DNA of 9,422 nt from Methanoregula sp. UBA471 (GTDB lineage: Archaea > Halobacteriota > Methanomicrobia > Methanomicrobiales > Methanospirillaceae): NCBI GenBank assembly GCA_002495065.1, contig DADT01000060.1:1-9422 (forward strand), written 5' to 3'. Position 1 is the first letter of the stretch. Each line of letters starts with the position of its first letter. Made by a program: the position numbers and the translations under genes. Under the pieces are notes generated by a model. It was not told the origin of the DNA, ran no database searches, and saw nothing but the letters and a program-made list of their open reading frames with translations. Of the stretch, positions 1 to 5,250 are shown one piece after another.

Positions 1-1044
1 TCCAGGGGATGCACCCGGCACTCCGCTCGCGTATCCGTGGTTACGGATATGAAGTGTATATGTCGGAAACCATGGAGGATACCCCTGAAAACCGGCAAAA
101 ATACATCCGGTTTATTGCTCAGGAGGTGAAAAATGACGGGAAGATCCCTCATTTTGACCAGAGCGCCATTGAGGAAATCATCCGTGAAGCCCGCCGCCGA
201 TCGAACCGGAAAGGGCACCTCACCCTGAAATTAAGGGACATGGGCGGTCTTATCCGTGTTGCCGGGGATATCGCACGACAGGAAGGGGCAGGTCTCGCCA
301 CAGCTGCGCATGTGATCACAGCAAAGCTCACAGCACGATCGATTGAAGACCAGGTTTCTGATGAGTATATCCGGAGAAGCCGGGAATACGAGCTCACGGT
401 CATCGAAGGAACCCGCGTCGGACGGGTGAATGGTCTTGCTGTGATGGGAAGTGATTCAGGTTCCGTACTCCCCATTATGGCTGAAGTCACTCCCTCGCAG
501 GGAGCAAGCGGGACCGTGATTGCGACAGGAATGCTCAAGGAGATCGCACAGGAATCGATTAAGAACGTCAGTGCAATACTTAAAAAAATTCACCGGAAAA
601 GATGTGAAAAATATCGATATCCATATCCAGTTTATCGGTACCTATGGGGGTGTTGAAGGAGATTCAGCATCGATCAGTGTTGCCACTGCAGTCATCAGCG
701 CCATTGAAGGTATCCCGGTCAGGCAGGATGTCGCAATGACCGGGTCGCTCTCTGTCCGCGGGGATGTCCTCCCCGTCGGCGGTGTGACTTTCAAGATTGA
801 AGCCGCCGTGAAGGCAGGTATCAGGACCGTCCTCATTCCGAGGTCAAATATCAACGATGTCCTGATTGAGGAGAGGTTCAAACCTCTGGTTACCGTCATT
901 CCCGTTGATACCATTAATGACGTACTCAAGCTTGCACTGGTACCGGAGAACGCTGAAGGATTCCTTACCAAGCTGAAAAATATGGCGTTGAGATCAACTG
1001 CCATGATCGCAGACACCCCTGTGATCAATAAAACTCCGGCCTGA
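1..1044 (+). pseudogene. lonB: Archaeal ATP-dependent protease LonB, 3' part, frameshifted
   Basis: This is the C-terminal part of archaeal LonB, a membrane-anchored hexameric AAA+ serine protease that degrades unfolded and regulatory proteins; the 5' end lies outside the window. Bases 3-590 encode the end of the AAA+ module (MHPALRSRIRGYGYEVYM, then LRDMGGLIRVAGDIAR with the sensor-2 type arginine) and the start of the protease domain (NGLAVMGSDSG). The rest of the protease domain is in another frame up to the stop at 1042-1044. It carries the catalytic Ser in EGDSASIS (codon 664-666) and the catalytic Lys in GGVTFKIEAA (codon 793-795). The two are 43 residues apart, the spacing known for LonB. 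The frames join at an A7 run (582-588); with one A fewer the text reads SAILKKFTGKD, as in intact LonB. As written, translation stops at 654-656 after 21 foreign residues and lacks the dyad. The family call is near certain. Whether the gene is truly broken or misread is unknown. Confidence 0.93.
582..588 (+). other. A7 homopolymer at the lonB frame switch
   Basis: Seven consecutive A follow CTT. Read as CTT AAA AAA TTC ACC (six A), the upstream frame runs straight into the downstream protease-domain frame with a family-typical sequence. With seven A the frame moves into 21 unrelated codons and a TGA at 654-656. Homopolymer runs are common sites of length error in sequencing and of slippage in replication or transcription. 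The sequence alone cannot separate these. Confidence 0.85.
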
Positions 1045-1049
1045 GAAGA

Positions 1050-2381
1050 ATGCAGGGTGTACGTTATTATGATCTGCGGCATGTGACCGGGCAGGTCACC
1101 CATATCGATATCGATAACAGCGTGGTGGAATCTGCCGGGTCATCTTTTTTCAATAAAGCCGTAATCAGGGTTCTTCATAAAACCGGGTGGGGGGTTCTCC
1201 AGATCGATAATTATACTCCCTGTCACGGCAGGAAATTTGATGCTCTCATACGGTCAGCATGCAGGCTGGCTGGAATTACCCAGGGAAAGGTTATTCTCGG
1301 GGATGCCCCGCGCGGTATTCTTGGTGTACCTCCCTTGACAGAAGATCCCCGTAGCGTTGATATTGAAGAGAAATCAGCGCTGCTGTCCGGCATCGAACAG
1401 GCTGCGGTTCACCCGTCAGTAGTGAACACGAGGGCAAATTACATCGAAAAAATTGAGAATGTCCAGTTTACTGACAGTTCCGGCAATGAATATGCCTATG
1501 AGATGTGCCGTTCCGGGTTCAACGTGCTGGCGGTTGCTTCAGGGAACGGAAATATCCAGATGGGATACGAGCGTGAACATTCTATTCACGGATTCAACCT
1601 CCGGCACCAGCAGGCGCTCGGAAAAAAAGCTGCCGGAATTGCCGTTGCCTTGCTCGAGGCGAAGGCTGCAAAAGGTGGAAAAATGCGGGCGGTCCTTGAT
1701 CCGGAATTAGCCGGGGTATTTGCGCATGAGGCTGTCGGTCATGCGAGTGAAGGCGATCTGGTCCAGGAAGGCAGTTCAGTCCTGAAGGGAAAAACCGGGC
1801 TGAAGATCGGGAATGAAAACCTGACAATTATCGATGACCCTGGGATCCATGAATTCGGTTTTGATCCCATTGATGCCGAAGGTGTTGCCGTACGCAGGAC
1901 GGAAATAATTAAAAAGGGCATAATTAATTCCTATCTTCATAATCGTGAAACACTCTCCTCCGTGGGACATGGAATCGCAGGTCATGCACGGGCTATGCCC
2001 GGTGAACCCCCCCTTGTCAGGATGAGTAATACCTTCATTGAAGAAGGGGATGCGACAGAACACGAGATCTTTGAGGAATGCCGGTACGGAATCTTTCTTA
2101 AGGGATCCCGTGGTGGCCAGGTCGATCCCGGGCGGGGTATTTTCCAGTTCAATGCAGAGTATGGGTATCTCATTGAAGACGGGGAGTGTACGGACATGGT
2201 GAAGGACGTGTCATTATCAGGAGAAATCCTGACGACCCTTCATGGAATTGTGCTGTGCGGTGATAAGCGCATCATGAGTCCGGGATATTGCGGGAAGGGA
2301 GGACAGAGTGTTCCGGTAAGTGACGGGGCACCTCATATACTCCTGGACGATGCGGTGGTGGGTGGCAGTGGCGTGGATTGA
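1050..2381 (+). CDS. tldD: TldD-family metalloprotease subunit
   Basis: TldD is the zinc-bearing subunit of the TldD/TldE heterodimeric protease. In E. coli the pair cuts unfolded or flexible peptides, trims the microcin B17 leader and degrades the CcdA antitoxin. This 443-residue protein has the family's HExxxH zinc site as HEAVGH (His226, Glu227, His231), followed by ASEGD. The third metal ligand is expected at the conserved C-terminal cysteine, seen as SPGYCGKGGQ (Cys414). The stretch MPGEPPLVRMSNTFIEEGD near residues 315-330 is also typical of the family. The protein is somewhat shorter than the 481-residue E. coli one. No signal peptide or membrane segment is visible, so it should be cytoplasmic. 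The ATG lies 5 bases after the lonB stop with only a weak purine-rich site (GAGAAGA), so translation may depend on ribosomes leaving lonB. The active site is intact. Confidence 0.95.
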   Translation: MQGVRYYDLRHVTGQVTHIDIDNSVVESAGSSFFNKAVIRVLHKTGWGVLQIDNYTPCHGRKFDALIRSACRLAGITQGKVILGDAPRGILGVPPLTEDPRSVDIEEKSALLSGIEQAAVHPSVVNTRANYIEKIENVQFTDSSGNEYAYEMCRSGFNVLAVASGNGNIQMGYEREHSIHGFNLRHQQALGKKAAGIAVALLEAKAAKGGKMRAVLDPELAGVFAHEAVGHASEGDLVQEGSSVLKGKTGLKIGNENLTIIDDPGIHEFGFDPIDAEGVAVRRTEIIKKGIINSYLHNRETLSSVGHGIAGHARAMPGEPPLVRMSNTFIEEGDATEHEIFEECRYGIFLKGSRGGQVDPGRGIFQFNAEYGYLIEDGECTDMVKDVSLSGEILTTLHGIVLCGDKRIMSPGYCGKGGQSVPVSDGAPHILLDDAVVGGSGVD

Positions 2382-3654
2382 TCAACTCATACATGAAGCC
2401 GAAAAAACTGTTGACGAAGTTGAGGTCTTTTATGTTAATGGGATATCTGTCTCTGCTGAACTGAAACAAAAGAAAGTGAACCTGGCAACAACCTCGAAGG
2501 ACTGTGGCCTGGGAATCCGCACCATTCACCAGGGGAAAATCGGATCTTCAGCCACGAACGATCCTGAACAGTGGCGGATATGCCTGGATGCTGCTATTGC
2601 CAGCGGGAAACTTGCAACACCGCAGGAATGGAGAGGTCTGCCGGCGCCTCAGTCCCTGTCCCGGACCCCGCTGTCTTTCGACAAATCTCTGGAAGTTGAA
2701 CCGGCAGGTGTCATCGATCTCATCGAAAAAATGCTGACCGGTGCGGCAGAGCACCCGGCTGAGGTTACATCCGGGGCAGCCTCACTCTCTACTGCCACGG
2801 TGACGCTGGCAAACAGTCAGGGAGTCCGGTATACCGATCAGCATACAGGGGTTTCACTCTCGCTTGAAGCAATTCATAATCAGTCCACAGGTTATGAATT
2901 CGATCATTCCTCATTTATGGAAAAGGTAGATCCGGAATCTGTAGGAGAAAGAGCGACATTCTTTGCCACGGAATCTGATAACGGGAAAGAAATTGCCACG
3001 GGTGAACATGATATCCTTCTATCGCCCCTTGCTTATGCGGAACTGCTGGGAAATGTCTTTGTTCCTGCGCTGAGCGGGAGGAATGTTCACGCAGGACGAT
3101 CCCGGCTTGGGCAATCACTCGGTGGACCTGTTACAGATTCGCAGCTTACGATGTATGACGACCCCCTGCTGGCAAAAGCGAACGGAAGTGTGCGGTGGGA
3201 TGCTGAGGGGACACCAACACGTCGTGTCGATTTTATCAGGGAAGGAATTCTTGAAACGTTTGCATATGATCTTAAAACCGCGTACCGTTTTGACAAAAAG
3301 AGTACCGGGAATGCAATCCGTGGCGGGTTTGGTGGCTTGCCCGCTATAGGACACCACAATTTCGTTGTCGACGGAAAACGGAGCAGGGTTGCTGATGACC
3401 GTGTTGTGTATATTCATAATGTGGTGGGTGCACACACGGCAAATCCCACGAGCGGTGAATTCTCGGTCGAACTTTCGAATGCATTCTGGATGGAGGACGG
3501 TCAGTTTGAGATACCCCTCCGGAGTGCAATGCTTTCCGGAAATGTCTTTGATATGCACAAAAGTATATCAGGATTAAGTAAGGAATCACGGGCGATTGGA
3601 TCCCTGGTCCTGCCGTCAATAAGAATAAATAAGCAACGTATTATTGGTAAATAG
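2368..3654 (+). CDS. tldE: TldE/PmbA-family subunit, partner of TldD
   Basis: TldE (PmbA) is the non-metal partner that forms the cleavage chamber with TldD. The protein (428 residues from the chosen start) has the family layout: an N-terminal alpha/beta domain (EVEVFYVNGISVSAELK), a central DPELA-less region, and the conserved C-terminal beta domain with VYIHNVVGAHTANPTSGEFS, the matching AFWMEDGQ segment and a final SGNVFDM. As expected for TldE, the HExxxH motif is absent. The start is not clear-cut. GTG 2368 (MAWIDQLIHEAEK) gives a family-like N-terminus and has GGTGG-rich sequence upstream; ATG 2350 and GTG 2362 are alternatives that add Trp-rich residues. With GTG 2368 the gene overlaps the tldD end by 14 bases, so the two are very likely translationally coupled and made in step, as suits a heterodimer. 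Confidence 0.94.
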   Translation: MAWIDQLIHEAEKTVDEVEVFYVNGISVSAELKQKKVNLATTSKDCGLGIRTIHQGKIGSSATNDPEQWRICLDAAIASGKLATPQEWRGLPAPQSLSRTPLSFDKSLEVEPAGVIDLIEKMLTGAAEHPAEVTSGAASLSTATVTLANSQGVRYTDQHTGVSLSLEAIHNQSTGYEFDHSSFMEKVDPESVGERATFFATESDNGKEIATGEHDILLSPLAYAELLGNVFVPALSGRNVHAGRSRLGQSLGGPVTDSQLTMYDDPLLAKANGSVRWDAEGTPTRRVDFIREGILETFAYDLKTAYRFDKKSTGNAIRGGFGGLPAIGHHNFVVDGKRSRVADDRVVYIHNVVGAHTANPTSGEFSVELSNAFWMEDGQFEIPLRSAMLSGNVFDMHKSISGLSKESRAIGSLVLPSIRINKQRIIGK

Positions 3655-3661
3655 GAAAAAA

Positions 3662-3925
3662 ATGACAGATATACTGGTTACCCTGCTTCTTGTCGTTGTA
3701 GTGATCGCAGTTGTATATTTTCTTGTGAAAAAATTCTCGGTTCTTGTGATAAATGCTATACTCGGACTGATAGCATTATTCCTGGTGAATTTTCTCCATA
3801 TTATGCAATGGATAGGTAAACCGGATCTTGGATACAGTATTGCAACAGTTATTATCAGTGCAGTCGGTGGACTAGCTGGTGTCTGCATCCTTATTTTGCT
3901 CAATATCCTTGGAATAACAATGTAA
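3662..3925 (+). CDS. BofA-family small integral membrane protein
   Basis: This 87-residue protein is almost entirely hydrophobic, with three likely membrane segments: about residues 3-22 (ILVTLLLVVVVIAVVYFLVK), 27-46 (LVINAILGLIALFLVNFLHI) and 57-84 (a glycine-rich helix ending ILILLNILGI). The central LVINAILGLIALFLVN pattern with its conserved Asn and Gly is that of the BofA family. In Bacillus, BofA inhibits the intramembrane protease SpoIVFB that activates sigma-K. Archaea have no sigma-K and the role of their homologues is unknown, so only the family and not the function is transferred here. ATG 3662 is chosen because AGGA lies 6 bases upstream (3653-3656); a longer reading from TTG 3644 would overlap tldE. 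The gene starts 7 bases after the tldE stop, so it is probably in the same transcript. Confidence 0.8.
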   Translation: MTDILVTLLLVVVVIAVVYFLVKKFSVLVINAILGLIALFLVNFLHIMQWIGKPDLGYSIATVIISAVGGLAGVCILILLNILGITM

Positions 3926-4011
3926 ACAAAATATTCTGTAAGGCACATTTCCTGAATAAAACCGATGTTTTTCCCGGATATGTCGGGTCTGCATTTAACA
4001 GGAGATATGAA

Positions 4012-4137
4012 GTGGTTTTTTTTATTACCGGTGCTGAAGCAAAGTGGATGGTCATCTCGTTGTTTATCGATCCTGAACAGCTGAAACCTACCGGCAAAGT
4101 CCCAGCGCACCTTACGACAGAACAAAGTATGAGATAG
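4012..4137 (+). CDS. Possible small protein of 41 residues
   Basis: A GTG start at 4012 is preceded at 7 bases by AGGAG (4000-4004), a good ribosome binding site. The frame then encodes 41 residues beginning MVFFITGAEAKWMVIS and continuing with LFIDPEQLKPTGKVPAHL to a TAG. The residue mix looks like protein, with a hydrophobic start and a polar, proline-containing end, and the frame stays open well upstream of the GTG without another usable start. It may therefore be a real small gene, the tail of a decayed larger gene, or chance. I recognise no family. The T8 run inside its first codons would suit a terminator equally well, which argues against it. Confidence 0.25.
   Translation: MVFFITGAEAKWMVISLFIDPEQLKPTGKVPAHLTTEQSMR
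4016..4023 (+). terminator. Candidate T-tract terminator of the protease cluster
   Basis: Eight consecutive T lie about 90 bases after the BofA-family stop. Archaeal RNA polymerase can terminate at such oligo-T runs without a strong hairpin, and no clear hairpin directly precedes this one. The next TATA-like box lies downstream at 4140, which fits a transcript ending here. It conflicts with the possible small ORF at 4012. Confidence 0.3.
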
Positions 4138-4139
4138 AA

Positions 4140-4148
4140 TTAAATAAT
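4140..4148 (+). promoter_or_regulatory. TATA-like box for the zinc-ribbon/unknown gene pair
   Basis: TTAAATAAT resembles an archaeal TATA box and stands in more GC-rich surroundings. Archaeal initiation about 22-27 bases downstream would put the transcript start near 4166-4172, giving a 5' leader of only 10-16 bases before the ATG at 4182. No clear BRE is visible. Confidence 0.4.
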
Positions 4149-4167
4149 GTCGCACAGATGTCGTAGT

Positions 4168-4174
4168 GAGGTGA
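4168..4174 (+). promoter_or_regulatory. Ribosome binding site that supports the 51-codon gene
   Basis: GAGGTGA is complementary to the archaeal 16S rRNA 3' end (AUCACCUCC) and sits 7 bases before ATG 4182. It is the strongest reason to accept the very short gene that follows. It lies within the near-palindrome AGGTGACCT (4169-4177). Confidence 0.65.
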
Positions 4175-4181
4175 CCTGAAT

Positions 4182-4337
4182 ATGTGTACTGTTGGTGGAC
4201 CCGTGGACATCGATCTTCCCCCGGACCGGGTACAGGGGAAGGATTACCGCTGCAAGGAATGTGGTGAGCGGTTCAAAGGTATCGGTAAAAAACCTATTTG
4301 TCCCAGCTGCCAGTCTGATGATGTGGCTCCGGCATGA
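4182..4337 (+). CDS. Small zinc-ribbon protein, 51 residues
   Basis: The protein has two CxxC knuckles: Cys24-Lys-Glu-Cys27-Gly and Cys40-Pro-Ser-Cys43, with 12 residues between them. This is the layout of a single zinc ribbon or rubredoxin-like knuckle pair that binds one metal ion. The sequence YRCKECGERFKGIG followed by KKPICPSCQS is typical of such small archaeal domains. The roughly 20 N-terminal residues (MCTVGGPVDIDLPPDRVQG) are of no known type and include an extra cysteine at position 2. No enzymatic motif is present; binding to RNA, DNA or a partner protein is possible but unproven. The start is fixed by the strong GAGGTGA site. Its last four bases form an ATGA overlap with the next gene, so the two are probably co-translated and functionally linked. 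Confidence 0.8.
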   Translation: MCTVGGPVDIDLPPDRVQGKDYRCKECGERFKGIGKKPICPSCQSDDVAPA

Positions 4338-4807
4338 ACTACTCCCTTGACGATGAGTTCTTGCTCATAAGGGGAAAACAATCTTTTTTACTCGTTGCAA
4401 AAGTCGGGAACAGGTTCGGATTATGCATCGAGACCGCCGATGATGAATATTGTCAGGGTGTTGAACCCGGTGACCTTGTCGTGGTCTCCGCACCGGAAGG
4501 CGGTGCGATTGAACCTGCCTTTATGCTCATCGATCTTGTGCGGACATTTCATCTTCCGTTGCTGGTATTACCTAAAAATCATCCCGGATCAAAACGTATT
4601 TCTTATGTTGTATCGGTAGGACCAGAAATTTTAACCAGCTGTTCGATACGAAGGGGGACGCATCCGGAACAGAACCTGATCTGTTCAAGCGATGAGCTTG
4701 CAGGTATCGTTTTGAAAGGCGGTGGGCAGAACGTTGACATATCCTGTCTGCCCGAAGGAATTTCCGTCAGTCACATGAAATACGAAATAAAAACCGAATT
4801 TTCCTGA
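4334..4807 (+). CDS. Conserved-looking protein of unknown function, 157 residues
   Basis: I do not recognise this family. The protein is soluble, with no signal peptide or clear membrane helix. It reads as an alpha/beta fold: beta-like stretches QSFLLVAKVGNRFGLCIET, DLVVVSAPEGG and ISYVVSVGPEI surround a likely helix, AFMLIDLVRTFH, which leads into a strand, LPLLVLP. It has cysteines at residues about 32, 41, 103, 117 and 139, but no paired metal site and no nucleotide-binding loop. Glycine-rich LKGGGQNV near the C-terminus is notable. The start ATG 4334 overlaps the zinc-ribbon stop (ATGA) and lacks its own strong ribosome binding site, so translation is probably coupled. The gene ends before T-rich sequence ahead of the ATP synthase promoter, so it is probably not part of that operon. 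Confidence 0.75.
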   Translation: MNYSLDDEFLLIRGKQSFLLVAKVGNRFGLCIETADDEYCQGVEPGDLVVVSAPEGGAIEPAFMLIDLVRTFHLPLLVLPKNHPGSKRISYVVSVGPEILTSCSIRRGTHPEQNLICSSDELAGIVLKGGGQNVDISCLPEGISVSHMKYEIKTEFS

Positions 4808-4816
4808 AATTGTCCA

Positions 4817-4841
4817 TTTTTTGGGAATTCATCTTTTTTTT
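4817..4841 (+). terminator. T-rich terminator region after the 157-residue gene
   Basis: Two T runs, T6 at 4817-4822 and T8 at 4834-4841, start 9 bases after the stop codon. Serial oligo-T runs just past a stop are typical of archaeal termination. No strong hairpin precedes them. Confidence 0.45.
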
Positions 4842-4862
4842 AACTATCTTTTGAGCGTAAAT

Positions 4863-4886
4863 AACAATACATATATTGTTTTTTTT
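4863..4886 (+). promoter_or_regulatory. Palindrome over the likely TATA box of the ATP synthase operon
   Basis: AACAATA (4863-4869) and TATTGTT (4874-4880) are perfect inverted repeats around CATA, followed directly by a T run (4879-4886). The core CATATATT looks like an archaeal TATA box; a transcript start near 4897-4902 would leave about 20 bases before the ahaH ATG. The upstream TAAATAAC (4858-4865) is an alternative box. The symmetry could be an operator for a dimeric regulator that competes with TBP. The 7-bp AT-only-plus-one-GC stem with its T tail could also act as a weak terminator for read-through from upstream. The promoter role is favoured because a long operon with a strong ribosome binding site begins right after it. 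Confidence 0.5.
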
Positions 4887-4920
4887 ACCAATTATTGTAC
4901 TGCCGTGAGAGGAGGGTTGG

Positions 4921-5250
4921 ATGAAGACTGAGGTCCTACGAGACATTAAAAAAACTGAAGAAGAGTACCAAAAAACGATCAGTGCGGCCCAGGAAGAAAA
5001 GAAGCACAGGCATTCTCAAGCTGAGCTGGAAGCTGATAATCTGGTTACAAAAGCGCAAAGCAATGCTGAACAATATAAAAAGCTGAAACTGGAAGAAGCA
5101 CGGCACCAGGCGGCATCCAAGCACGCCGAAATCATAAAAAGTGGCAATCAGCGGGCAGCGGCAATCAGGGAGAAAGGTTCAAAAAACCTGAACAAGGCAG
5201 TGCAGCTCCTGGTTATGCGGTTCAAGGAGCAGCTGCATGTTAAAGCCTGA
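4921..5250 (+). CDS. ahaH: A-type ATP synthase subunit H (peripheral stalk)
   Basis: Subunit H pairs with subunit E to form the coiled-coil peripheral stalks that hold the A3B3 head against rotation. This 109-residue protein is highly charged and almost wholly helical, rich in Lys, Glu, Gln and Ala with heptad-like spacing and no glycine breaks until the C-terminus (RAAAIREKGSKNLNKAVQLLVMRFKE). That is the usual size and make-up of archaeal H. The identity rests largely on its place as the first gene, just before subunit I, since coiled coils carry little family signal alone. ATG 4921 follows the strong site AGGAGG (4910-4915) at 5 bases. The stop overlaps the ahaI start by 14 bases. Confidence 0.88.
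   Translation: MKTEVLRDIKKTEEEYQKTISAAQEEKKHRHSQAELEADNLVTKAQSNAEQYKKLKLEEARHQAASKHAEIIKSGNQRAAAIREKGSKNLNKAVQLLVMRFKEQLHVKA

Larger units (their letters stand above)
3926..4139. other. Spacer between the protease cluster and the zinc-ribbon unit
   Basis: No gene here can be called with confidence. The stretch has several T runs (4016-4023 the longest) and a short imperfect hairpin at 3973-3987 (CCCG...CGGG, 4-5 bp stem). One forward frame stays open from 3820 through the end of the BofA-family gene to a TAG at 4135-4137, of which only the last 41 codons have a plausible start; that ORF is listed separately. The minus-strand ORF over this stretch mostly mirrors coding sequence and looks spurious. 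Confidence 0.5.

Noticed and set aside
520..588. Separate start for the second lonB piece at ATG 520
   Set aside because: The residues before LKKFTGKD in that frame do not resemble LonB, while the other frame does. There is no good ribosome binding site, so it is the out-of-frame part of one broken gene and not a second gene.
582..588. Programmed ribosomal frameshift like dnaX
   Set aside because: The needed shift is +1 (or -2), while classic A-run sites in dnaX give -1. No stimulating structure stands out, and an indel is a simpler account.
3973..3987. Hairpin CCCGGATATGTCGGG as terminator
   Set aside because: The stem is only 4-5 bp and the T8 run is about 30 bases downstream, not adjacent.
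1050..4137. RiPP (modified peptide) cluster built on TldD/TldE
   Set aside because: TldD/E can trim peptide leaders, but no YcaO, radical SAM or other modifying enzyme and no transporter is nearby. The possible 41-codon ORF has no leader-like or core-like pattern.
3616..4155. Minus-strand ORF of 179 codons over the BofA-family gene and the spacer
   Set aside because: Its product is the reverse reading of a hydrophobic gene, with Thr/Ile runs and no domain, and no ribosome binding site I can see. The plus-strand gene explains the coding part.
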